Below the pieces are notes generated by a model that saw only the letters and a list, made by a program, of their open reading frames with translations, ran no database searches and had not been told where the DNA came from. 10,422 bases of DNA from an uncultured Bacillota bacterium (lineage in GTDB: Bacteria; Bacillota_I; Bacilli_A; RFN20; CAG-826), in contig CASFWS010000025.1 of the NCBI GenBank assembly GCA_949298295.1, forward strand, positions 1-10,422, read 5' to 3'. Made by a program: the position numbers and the translations under genes. How positions within the stretch are numbered: position 1 is the first letter of the stretch; the number at the start of each line of letters is the position of its first letter. Shown here piece by piece: positions 1-5,863 of the stretch.

Positions 1-658
1 CGCATATGGTGTTGAGCGCCGTGCCGAGCCCGTCGGACAGGTCCATGCACGACGTGACGACCCCCGTCGCGGCCATCGCCTCCCCCTCGGCCACCCTGGG
101 GACCGGCACGTAGAGCTGACTCCTGGCGTCCTCGGCGTCAATTCCGAGCTCCAGCGAGACGAATCCCGCCGCCGGGCCGCCGACGGGCCCTGTCACCGCG
201 ACGACGTCCCCGGGCCTGGCGCCGGAGCGGAGCATCGGCCTCCTGCCGTCCATGGATCCTAGCGCGGTCGTCGTGACCACCCCGGGGCCCACCTTGGTGT
301 CCCCTCCGGCGATCCCGGTGCCGCAGAACTCGGCGCACTGGCTTATCCCGCTCATTATGTCGTATGCGGCCTGGACATCCAGATCGCCCGGGAGGACCAG
401 CGATGCCAGTATCCCCTTGGGGCGCGCGCCCATCGCCGCGAGGTCGCTGAAGCTGACCGCCGCGGAGTACCAACCGAACTGCTCGTACGTCATGCCGGCG
501 GGCATGTGCCTGTCGAAGGTCACGGCGTCCGTGGAGACCACGACGCCCCTGCCGAGCACCGCGGCGTCGTCGCCGGGACCGACCTCGCCCTCCCGGACTA
601 TGAACGTCCCGAAGTCCTCTATGAGCTGCCTCTCGCCGATCTCTCCGATCAGGGTCAT
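1..658 (-). CDS. thiL: Thiamine-monophosphate kinase, C-terminus beyond the left edge
   Basis: ThiL phosphorylates thiamine monophosphate with ATP to give thiamine diphosphate, the last step of cofactor synthesis, in the cytoplasm. Reading the minus strand from the ATG at 658 gives 219 codons without a stop up to the window edge; the usual length is about 300-330, so roughly a third is missing. Visible PurM/ThiL-fold motifs are GDDAAV at residues 29-34, STD at 42-44, SFSDLAAMGA at 69-78, GGDTK at 118-122 and MDLSDGL at 205-211. The acidic residues of these motifs bind Mg-ATP in the family. A GGAG at 667-664 lies 5 bases before the start and supports it. It is divergent from the ATPase gene at 816. 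Arginine codons are mainly AGG, as in that neighbour and unlike the genes right of 1990. Other PurM-family kinases share the fold, but the motif set fits ThiL best. Confidence 0.9.
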   Translation of the reverse strand, partial: MTLIGEIGERQLIEDFGTFIVREGEVGPGDDAAVLGRGVVVSTDAVTFDRHMPAGMTYEQFGWYSAAVSFSDLAAMGARPKGILASLVLPGDLDVQAAYDIMSGISQCAEFCGTGIAGGDTKVGPGVVTTTALGSMDGRRPMLRSGARPGDVVAVTGPVGGPAAGFVSLELGIDAEDARSQLYVPVPRVAEGEAMAATGVVTSCMDLSDGLGTALNTIC

Positions 659-693
659 CGGTGCTCCATCGGATGCAGGGTATAAGGATATCC

Positions 694-707
694 GTGTCGC
701 AGGACAC
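694..707. repeat. Small inverted repeat in the divergent spacer
   Basis: GTGTC (694-698) and GACAC (703-707) form a perfect 5-base inverted repeat around GCAG. It lies between the two divergent starts, next to the palindrome GGATATCC (686-693). It could be a small operator, but arms this short also occur by chance. Confidence 0.2.
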
Positions 708-801
708 CGAAAATTATTATCTGTTCACAACCGTTCATCATTATAGAAAGTCTATATGACATTTGAATGTCTGACTCGCCATCCCCGAGACGATGGGATG
801 T

Positions 802-809
802 GGAAGGTG
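802..809 (+). promoter_or_regulatory. Ribosome binding site that decides the ATPase start
   Basis: GGAAGGTG lies 6 bases before the ATG at 816 and resembles the Shine-Dalgarno GGAGGTG. The upstream in-frame ATG at 756 has no such site and lies inside the TATA-like box, so the start at 816 is preferred. Confidence 0.5.
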
Positions 810-815
810 CATGGA

Positions 816-1988
816 ATGAGGGATTACAGGCACGGAAACCTGGCGTACTTGAGCATCAGCGGAGTCCCGTTCAGGGACTTCAAGGAAGGGAACATCTACT
901 ACGTCGACAAGACCATGCTCATCGCGGACATCCTCGGCGATCGCAGCAGAAACGTCTATATCTACGTCCGTCCGCGCAGATTCGGCAAGAGCACCAACCT
1001 GTCGATGCTGGATGCGTTCTTCAACCTGAAGTACGAGGGGAACGACTGTTTCGACGGCCTAGAGATGTCGAAGCACCACGAGTTCGACGGCCACAGGAAC
1101 ACCCACCCGGTCATCAGGATGAACCTCAAGGACATCCTCACGGACACCTTCGACAACTTCGTCGGAGCCATGACGGCGGAGATCCATCATGCGTTCAAGG
1201 CCCACCACGAACTGTTCCAGACCGATGCGACGACGCCGGACGAGAAGCGTCTGTACGAGTCGCTGGGCCTGAACAGCGTCCCCCAGTCATTGCTCGTGAA
1301 TTCTCTGAAGACGCTCAGCGAGATCCTCTTCCGCACATATGAAGGGAGGAAGGTGGTCGTCCTAATCGACGAGTACGACCACCCCGTCACCGAGGCATTC
1401 GATACGGACTCCCTCCGCCCCATCACGCAGTTCCTCGGCAAGATCCTATCCGCCACCCTGAAGGACAAAGGATGCATCGAACTGGCATACATCACCGGCA
1501 TCACCAGAATCGCCAAGGAGGGGATGTTCTCCGGCCTGAACGGCGTCGTCGTGAACGACGTGTTCTCCGAGAGGTCGGGAGAGAGGTTCGGATTCACAGA
1601 GAGGGAGGTCCGCGACATGCTGGAGTACTACGGGCACCCCGAGAAGTTCGACGAGGTCAGGGAGTGGTACGACGGCTACAGGTTCGGAGACTCCGAGGTG
1701 TACAACACGTTCAGCGTGCTCAACTACGTCTACCACGGCTTCGAACCCGACGGGTACTGGGCGATGAGCGGATCGGACGAACCCCTGATCTGGATGATGA
1801 CCAGGCTGAGGTACAGGAACTTCCCGCTGATCAGCGACATCGTCAGAGGCGTCCCGACGAGGAGCGAGGTCATCAGGTCGATGACGTACGACGACATCCT
1901 GGAGGCCATGGGGAACGGCGAGGGAGGCACCGAGATGCTGTCCCTCATGGTGATGGCCGGATATCTGAAGGCCATCCCCGACGGCACC
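816..1988 (+). CDS. AAA-ATPase (AAA-ATPase_like / DUF1703 family), 3' end replaced by rplB
   Basis: These proteins pair an N-terminal AAA-type ATPase (Pfam AAA-ATPase_like) with a C-terminal PD-(D/E)XK nuclease-like domain. They are common in gut microbes, often in many copies, and their role is unknown. Numbering from the ATG at 816, the entry motif YYVDKT is at 29-34, the Walker A-like RPRRFGKST at 52-60, Walker B VVVLIDEYD at 180-188, TGITRIAKEGMFSGLN at 227-242, WYDGYRFG at 284-291 and VYNTFSVLNYV at 295-305. All are hallmarks of the family. The usual length is about 500-560 residues. Here family sequence stops near residue 387 (GYLKAIPDG) and the frame continues as ribosomal protein L2, so the nuclease domain is missing. 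The in-frame ATG at 756 would add 20 residues unlike the family's N-terminus. Codon use matches thiL, not the downstream genes. The ATPase assignment is firm; the function is not. Confidence 0.85.
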
Positions 1989-1991
1989 TTC
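1971..1991. other. Chimeric junction between two unrelated genomes
   Basis: Left of here the frame encodes an ATPase ending in GYLKAIPDG; right of here it encodes L2 starting at IPDGTFVHN. Both families plausibly have Ile-Pro-x-Gly at this point, so the exact breakpoint is hidden within about 20 bases. Codon use changes here: AGG arginine and CTG leucine dominate before it, CGN arginine and CTC leucine after it. Both proteins are cut in half. An assembly or amplification chimera is the likely cause; a real rearrangement is not excluded from sequence alone. Confidence 0.85.
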
Positions 1992-2402
1992 GTCCATAAC
2001 ATCGAGCTGAAGCCCGGCAAGGGCGCTCAGATGTGCCGGGCCGCGGGCACTTCCGCCCAGGTCCTCGGCAGCGAAGGCAACTACGTGACCATCCGTCTCG
2101 CCTCGAGCGAAGTCCGGAAGGTCCTCAACACCTGCCGGGCCACCATCGGCGTCGTCGGAAACGAGGATTACAACCTCGTCAACATCGGCAAGGCCGGCAA
2201 GAGCCGCCACCTCGGCATTCGCCCGACGGTTCGCGGCTTCGTCATGAACCCGGTCGACCACCCCCACGGCGGCGGCGAGGGCAAGTGCCCGGTCGGCCGC
2301 GATGCCCCGCGTACCCCTTGGGGCAAGAAAGCGATGGGCGTCAAGACCCGCCGCATGAAGAAGAATTCGACCCGGCTCATCGTTCGCCGGAAGAATGGCT
2401 AA
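1974..2402 (+). CDS. rplB: 50S ribosomal protein L2, C-terminal half only
   Basis: L2 binds 23S rRNA near the peptidyl-transferase centre and is needed for subunit association. From about IPDGTFVHNIELKPGKGAQ onward, some 142 residues match the C-terminal half of bacterial L2. They include CRATIGVVGNE, GIRPTVRG, the conserved VDHPHGGGEG loop carrying the histidine that corresponds to E. coli His229, TPWGKKAMGVKTR and the basic end LIVRRKNG. Full L2 is about 275 residues; the first 130 or so, with the N-terminal OB-fold domain, are absent and replaced by the ATPase. No start codon of its own is evident. The TAA at 2400-2402 merges with the rpsS ribosome binding site. The C-terminal wording is most like Bacilli and Mollicutes versions. 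Confidence 0.93.
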   Translation: MPDGTFVHNIELKPGKGAQMCRAAGTSAQVLGSEGNYVTIRLASSEVRKVLNTCRATIGVVGNEDYNLVNIGKAGKSRHLGIRPTVRGFVMNPVDHPHGGGEGKCPVGRDAPRTPWGKKAMGVKTRRMKKNSTRLIVRRKNG

Positions 2403-2415
2403 GGAGAATTAGGAC

Positions 2416-2715
2416 ATGTCTCGTTCAAGCAAAAAAGGCCCGTTCGTGGACCAGTATCTCCTGAACAAAGTGGAGGCGCTCGACAAGGCTGGTCGGAAAG
2501 ACATCATCAAGACGTGGTCGCGCCGCAGCACCATCTACCCCCAATTCGTGGAGCACACCTTCGCTGTCTATAACGGCAAGGAACACATCACCGTCTTCGT
2601 GACCGAGGACATGGTCGGCCACAAGCTCGGTGAATTCGCCCCGACCCGGACGTTCCCGGGACACCACGGCAACAACCTCGGCGATCAAGCCGCCAAGGCT
2701 GCCGGCAAGAAGTAA
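2416..2715 (+). CDS. rpsS: 30S ribosomal protein S19
   Basis: S19 sits in the head of the small subunit beside S13 and contacts 16S rRNA near the A-site tRNA. The 99-residue product has the family signatures SRSSKKGPFVD at 2-12, the WSRRSTI stretch, and VTEDMVGHKLGEFAPTRTF in the C-terminal half, then GHH and a short Ala/Lys tail. Length is near the usual 88-95. The start has TAAGGAG at 2400-2406, where the stop of rplB is part of the binding site. It lies between rplB and rplV, the standard bacterial order. Confidence 0.97.
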   Translation: MSRSSKKGPFVDQYLLNKVEALDKAGRKDIIKTWSRRSTIYPQFVEHTFAVYNGKEHITVFVTEDMVGHKLGEFAPTRTFPGHHGNNLGDQAAKAAGKK

Positions 2716-2728
2716 GGAGGCCTAAGCA

Positions 2729-3289
2729 ATGGCAGAAACCAAGAAGAAAGCCACCAAGAAGGCCGTGACCGAAGAATCCGTCAAGGAAGAAGCCGTCAAG
2801 GAAAGCGCCCCCAAGAAGGCGACGAAGAAAGCGGCCAAGGCCAAAGTCGAAAAGACCGAGGCCAAGGAAGAAGCGAAGGCCGAAAAGAAAGCCGAAAAGG
2901 CCGAGAAGAAGGCCAAGAAGGCGGCTAAGGCCGAACCGGTCAAGCCGGTTGTCACCGAAGCCCACGCCTCGAGCCTCAACGTCCGGGTCACCCCGCGCAA
3001 GGCTCGTCTCGTCATCGACCTCGTGAGGGGCAAGGACGTCGATTACGCCCTCAAGATGCTCGCCCGGGTCAACAAGAGCGCCGCGACCCCGGTCGCCAAG
3101 CTCATCAAGAGCGCGGCCGCCAATGCGACCAACAACTTCGGAATGGATTACACCCGCCTCTACGTGGCGATGATCCAAGCCTCCGACGGGATCAAGATGA
3201 AGCGCTACATGCCGCGCGCCAAGGGCTCGTCGTCCGGCCTCGTCAAGAGGACGAGCAATATCTACGTCACCGTGAAGGAGAGGGATTAA
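2729..3289 (+). CDS. rplV: 50S ribosomal protein L22 with a long Lys/Ala/Glu N-terminal extension
   Basis: L22 binds 23S rRNA and lines the nascent-peptide exit tunnel with its beta-hairpin. The conserved core starts around residue 77 (SLNVRVTPRKARLVIDLVRG) and runs to the end, with KLIKSAAANATNN, KRYMPRAKG, the hairpin region around GSSSGLVKRTS, and a final ITV-like strand (IYVTVKERD). The core is about 110 residues, the normal length of the whole protein. Residues 1-76 are an added low-complexity segment rich in Lys, Ala and Glu, probably disordered or helical. The start is well supported: TAAGGAGG at 2713-2720 lies 8 bases before the ATG. The extension makes the DNA from about 2735 to 2935 strongly purine-rich on the plus strand. 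Confidence 0.96.
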   Translation: MAETKKKATKKAVTEESVKEEAVKESAPKKATKKAAKAKVEKTEAKEEAKAEKKAEKAEKKAKKAAKAEPVKPVVTEAHASSLNVRVTPRKARLVIDLVRGKDVDYALKMLARVNKSAATPVAKLIKSAAANATNNFGMDYTRLYVAMIQASDGIKMKRYMPRAKGSSSGLVKRTSNIYVTVKERD

Positions 3290-3291
3290 CC

Positions 3292-4035
3292 ATGGGTCAG
3301 AAAGTCAACGCTGTCGGCCTCCGCATCGGCATCAACCGCGGCTGGGAAGCCAATTGGTACGCTTCCAAGAAGGACTTCGCCTCCTTCCTTAAAGAAGACA
3401 TCGAGATCCGTCGCTTCCTCGAGCCGAAGCTCAAGGACGCGATGCTCTCCCACATCGACATCGCCCGGAACAAAAACGACAAGGGCAGCCAAGTCATCGT
3501 GACCCTTCACGTCGGCCGCCCGGGTGCCGTCATCGGCCAGGAAGGCGCCAACCTCAAGGCCATCCGGACCGAGCTTGCCAAGGTCGTCAAGACCGGGACG
3601 CTCACCCTCAACGTCGAGGAAGTCAAGAACGTCGACCTCGACGCTACCCTCGTGGCCAAGTGGATCGCCGAGCAGCTCGAGCAGCGCCAATCCTTCCGCT
3701 CGACCCAGAAGAAAGCCATCCAGCGGATGCGCAAGGCCGGAGCCGCCGGCTGCCGCACCCAGTGCCAAGGCCGTCTCGGCGGGGCCGAAATCGCCCGTCG
3801 GGAAGGCTACAAAGAAGGCGTCGTTCCCCTTGAAACGCTCCGGGCCGACATCGACTTCGCGGCCATAAGCGCCCATACCGCCTATGGCCGGATCGGGGTC
3901 AAGGTCTGGATCTGCCGCAGCGCCAACAAGAGCGAGGCTTCTTCGCTCGTGAGCGAAGAGCGGAGGGACGACCGCCGCGATCGCCGCGACGCCCGTCGCG
4001 AAGGAGGTAATCATGCTACAGCCAAAGCGCGTTAA
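3292..4035 (+). CDS. rpsC: 30S ribosomal protein S3
   Basis: S3 lies at the mRNA entry side of the small-subunit head and helps hold and unwind mRNA. The 247 residues begin with MGQKVNAVGLRIGINRGWEANWY, the usual N-terminus. They include the KH domain with GRPGAVIG then GQEG (82-85) as the GXXG loop, and the C-terminal domain with CRTQCQGRLGGAEIAR at 154-169 and TAYGRIGVKVWI at 197-208. After about residue 222 comes an Arg/Asp-rich tail (ERRDDRRDRRDARREGG), longer than in many relatives. The KH loop lacks the basic residue usual there. AAGGAG at 3275-3280 lies inside the end of rplV. The last 23 bases overlap rplP, whose binding site is also inside rpsC. Confidence 0.97.
   Translation: MGQKVNAVGLRIGINRGWEANWYASKKDFASFLKEDIEIRRFLEPKLKDAMLSHIDIARNKNDKGSQVIVTLHVGRPGAVIGQEGANLKAIRTELAKVVKTGTLTLNVEEVKNVDLDATLVAKWIAEQLEQRQSFRSTQKKAIQRMRKAGAAGCRTQCQGRLGGAEIARREGYKEGVVPLETLRADIDFAAISAHTAYGRIGVKVWICRSANKSEASSLVSEERRDDRRDRRDARREGGNHATAKAR
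4001..4008 (+). promoter_or_regulatory. rplP ribosome binding site inside rpsC
   Basis: AAGGAGGT, a near-perfect Shine-Dalgarno, sits 4 bases before the rplP ATG at 4013 and wholly within rpsC, where it encodes the Glu-Gly-Gly of the S3 tail. Confidence 0.85.
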
Positions 4036-4579
4036 GTACCGCCGCCCGCATAGCCTCAGCTACGAAGGGATTGCCACCAAGGGCAATACCGTCGAGTTCG
4101 GCGAGTGGGGGCTCCAGGCTCTCGAAGGGGCCTATCTCACCGATCGGCAGATCGAAAGCGCCCGTATCGTCCTCGCGCGGTACACCGACCGCGCCGGGAA
4201 GATCTGGATCCGCGTCTTCCCCCACCTTGCCAAGACGAAGAAGCCGGCCGAGGTCCGTATGGGCTCCGGCAAGGGCTCCCCGGAAGGCTGGGTCGCCGTT
4301 TGCAAGGCCGGACGCGTCATCTTCGAGATCGGCGGCATCAACGAGGAGCTTGCCCTCAAGGCGCTCCACCAGGCCGGATACAAGCTTCCGGTCAAGACGA
4401 AGATCATCGCCAGGACCAAGGCCCTGAGCGAGGAAGAGCGGGAAAAGATGGAAGAGACCCATGCCTCGACCCTCGAAGCCATCGAGAACGAGGATCACAT
4501 CGAAACCGTCTCCGATACCGGCAACGAGCCGGCCGCCGACGCGGCTGAGGGCCCGGCCGAGAAGGGAGATAAGCAATGA
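4013..4579 (+). CDS. rplP: 50S ribosomal protein L16 with an acidic C-terminal tail
   Basis: L16 binds 23S rRNA near the A-site tRNA and helps organise the late-assembling central protuberance. Residues 1-136 are a normal L16: MLQPKRVKYRRPH at the start, FGEWGLQALE at 29-38, the KPAEVRMGSGKGSPEGWVAV stretch at 77-96 carrying the conserved arginine (R82), and GGINEELALKAL near 107-118. The usual length is about 135-145; here residues 137-188 add a Glu/Asp/Ala-rich tail. The start is fixed by AAGGAGGT at 4001-4008. It overlaps rpsC by 23 bases at its 5' end and rpmC by 4 bases (ATGA) at its 3' end, so all three are probably translationally coupled. Confidence 0.97.
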   Translation: MLQPKRVKYRRPHSLSYEGIATKGNTVEFGEWGLQALEGAYLTDRQIESARIVLARYTDRAGKIWIRVFPHLAKTKKPAEVRMGSGKGSPEGWVAVCKAGRVIFEIGGINEELALKALHQAGYKLPVKTKIIARTKALSEEEREKMEETHASTLEAIENEDHIETVSDTGNEPAADAAEGPAEKGDKQ

Positions 4580-4779
4580 ACATCAAGGAAGTGCGGGAAC
4601 TTACCGCGGCCGAGCTTGACGAGAAGATTTCTTCCCTTCGTCAACGCCGCTTCGAGTTGACCCGGTCGAAGGCCGTCGGACAGCTCGAGCATCCCGAGGA
4701 AATCGCGCGGATCCGCAAGGACCTCGCCCGGCTCCTCACCGTCAAGAGGGAGCGCGAACTCCAAATCGCGCACAAGTAA
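4576..4779 (+). CDS. rpmC: 50S ribosomal protein L29
   Basis: L29 is a small two-helix protein near the exit tunnel, next to L23, and forms part of the platform for SRP and trigger factor. The 67 residues fit the family in length and pattern: MNIKEVREL at the start, then helical sequence with FELTRSKAVGQLEHPEEIARIRKDLAR. The start overlaps the rplP stop as ATGA, with GGGAG at 4564-4568 upstream. It is followed by rpsQ, the expected order L16-L29-S17. Confidence 0.95.
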   Translation: MNIKEVRELTAAELDEKISSLRQRRFELTRSKAVGQLEHPEEIARIRKDLARLLTVKRERELQIAHK

Positions 4780-4789
4780 GGAGAAGATC

Positions 4790-5146
4790 ATGGAAAGGAA
4801 CAAGAGAACGACCGTTCAGGGAACGGTCACCTCGACCAAGACCGCGAAGACGATCACCGTGACCGTCTCCACCAAGCGGAACGACCCCCTCTACGCGAAG
4901 CGGGTCAGCTACACCAAGAAGTACCATGCCCACGACGAGAAGGGCGAGGCCAAGGTCGGCGACGTCGTCACCATCATGGCTTGCCGCCCCATCTCGAAGA
5001 CGAAGCGCTACCGCCTCGTGAGCATCGATAAGAAAGCCGTCGGCAGCGAGTCGGCTGCCGCCGTCGAAGAGAAGCTCGAGGCCATCGAGGGCTCTTCCGA
5101 GGAAGTCGCTTCCGGAAAGGAAGAGACCGAGGAGAAGCCGGAGTAG
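4790..5146 (+). CDS. rpsQ: 30S ribosomal protein S17 with an acidic C-terminal tail
   Basis: S17 is a primary 16S rRNA binder of OB-fold type, acting early in small-subunit assembly. Residues 1 to about 84 are the conserved protein: QGTVTSTKTAKTITVTV, DPLYAKRV, KKYHAHDE, GDVVTIMACRPISKTKRYRLV. The usual length is about 80-90. Residues 85-118 form an added Glu/Ser-rich acidic tail ending EETEEKPE. The start follows TAAGGAG at 4777-4783, where the rpmC stop is part of the site. The TAG stop likewise merges with the next site (TAGGAGG, 5144-5150). Confidence 0.96.
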   Translation: MERNKRTTVQGTVTSTKTAKTITVTVSTKRNDPLYAKRVSYTKKYHAHDEKGEAKVGDVVTIMACRPISKTKRYRLVSIDKKAVGSESAAAVEEKLEAIEGSSEEVASGKEETEEKPE

Positions 5147-5155
5147 GAGGACGAT

Positions 5156-5524
5156 ATGATCCATAACGAAACGAATCTCGTCGTCGCCGACAATTCCGGC
5201 GCCCGGAGCGTCCGGGTCTTCCGCCAGCACGGCGGCGCCCGGCGCAAATTCTCGACCATCGGCGACACCGTCACCTGCGCCGTGAAGGATGCCATCCCGA
5301 ACGGCAAGATCAAGAAAGGCCAGGTCGTCACCGGCGTCATCGTCCGCGTCAAGCGCGCCATCATCCGCAAGGACGGCAGCTCGATCTGCTTCGACGACAA
5401 CGCCGTCGTCCTCATCGACAAGGACGGCAACCCGCTTGGCACCCGCGTCTTCGGACCGGTGGCCCGGGAACTCCGCGACAAGGGATACATGAAGATCATC
5501 TCCCTGGCCATGGAAGTCATCTGA
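5156..5524 (+). CDS. rplN: 50S ribosomal protein L14
   Basis: L14 lies at the subunit interface, binding 23S rRNA and contacting 16S rRNA. The 122 residues match the normal length exactly. Visible signatures are LVVADNSGARSVRVF at 8-22, IGDTVTCAVKDAIP, VVTGVIVRVKRAIIRKDGS, FDDNAVVLID and GTRVFGPVARELRDKGYMKIISLA at the end. The upstream site is TAGGAGG at 5144-5150. The stop is TGA, one of the two places in this piece that rule out TGA as a tryptophan codon. Confidence 0.98.
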   Translation: MIHNETNLVVADNSGARSVRVFRQHGGARRKFSTIGDTVTCAVKDAIPNGKIKKGQVVTGVIVRVKRAIIRKDGSSICFDDNAVVLIDKDGNPLGTRVFGPVARELRDKGYMKIISLAMEVI

Positions 5525-5537
5525 GAGGAGCAAGGCA

Positions 5538-5852
5538 ATGAACATCAAAACCGGCGACAAAGTCATCGTCCTCTCGGGCGACGACAAGGGCAAGACCGGC
5601 ATCGTCCAAAAGGTCTACCCGAAACTCAACAAAGTCGTGGTCGAAGGCGTGAATGTCCACAAGAAGCACAAGAAGCCGACCCAGAGCACTCCCGAGGGGA
5701 GCATCCTCGACATCTACGTGCCGCTTGATGCGAGCAAAGTCGCCCTCATCGACCCGAAGACCAAGAAAGCCACGAGGGTCCATCACAAGATCGTCGACGG
5801 GAAGAAAATCCGCGTCGGCGCTTCCGGCGAGTCCCTTGAAGGCAAGAAGTAA
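5538..5852 (+). CDS. rplX: 50S ribosomal protein L24
   Basis: L24 is an assembly initiator of the large subunit that binds the 5' part of 23S rRNA. The 104 residues are the usual length. The N-terminal KOW motif is clear (TGDKVIVLSGDDKGKTGIV, residues 5-23), followed by VVVEGVNVHKKHKKP and ILDIYVPLDASKVALIDP. Conserved C-terminal zinc-ribbon cysteines of some L24 proteins are absent. The site AGGAG at 5526-5530 precedes the ATG by 7 bases. Confidence 0.97.
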   Translation: MNIKTGDKVIVLSGDDKGKTGIVQKVYPKLNKVVVEGVNVHKKHKKPTQSTPEGSILDIYVPLDASKVALIDPKTKKATRVHHKIVDGKKIRVGASGESLEGKK

Positions 5853-5863
5853 GGAGGCTAACC

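Larger units (their letters stand above)
659..815. promoter_or_regulatory. Divergent promoter region between thiL and the ATPase gene
   Basis: This AT-rich spacer sits between two divergent genes. On the plus strand, TATA-like CTATATGA at 752-759 would place a transcript start near 780 by archaeal spacing (about 25 bases), leaving a short leader before the ATG at 816. A second candidate, CATTATAG, is at 738-745. On the minus strand, ATAATAATTTT (720-710) and CTTATACC (687-680) are TATA-like for thiL. I see no clear bacterial -35/-10 pair and no thiamine riboswitch. The boxes are matched by eye and the archaeal reading is inference. Confidence 0.45.

Noticed and set aside
138..707. A 189-residue Arg-rich open frame on the minus strand
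   Set aside because: It is a shadow of thiL in another frame: it has no domain and extreme Arg/Gly bias, while the true ThiL frame carries all family motifs.
252..746. A 164-residue open frame on the plus strand
   Set aside because: It lies antisense to thiL, shows Ser/Pro-rich shadow composition, has no ribosome binding site and no recognisable family.
1446..2267. A 273-residue open frame on the minus strand, across the junction
   Set aside because: It is antisense to both the ATPase and rplB. A real gene would not cross a join between two genomes; its openness comes from GC-rich codon bias.
3286..4014. A long minus-strand frame opposite rpsC, and similar ones opposite rplP, rplE, rplF and rpsQ-rplN
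   Set aside because: They mirror ribosomal genes in the opposite strand, contain hydrophobic/acidic shadow sequence and lack start signals.
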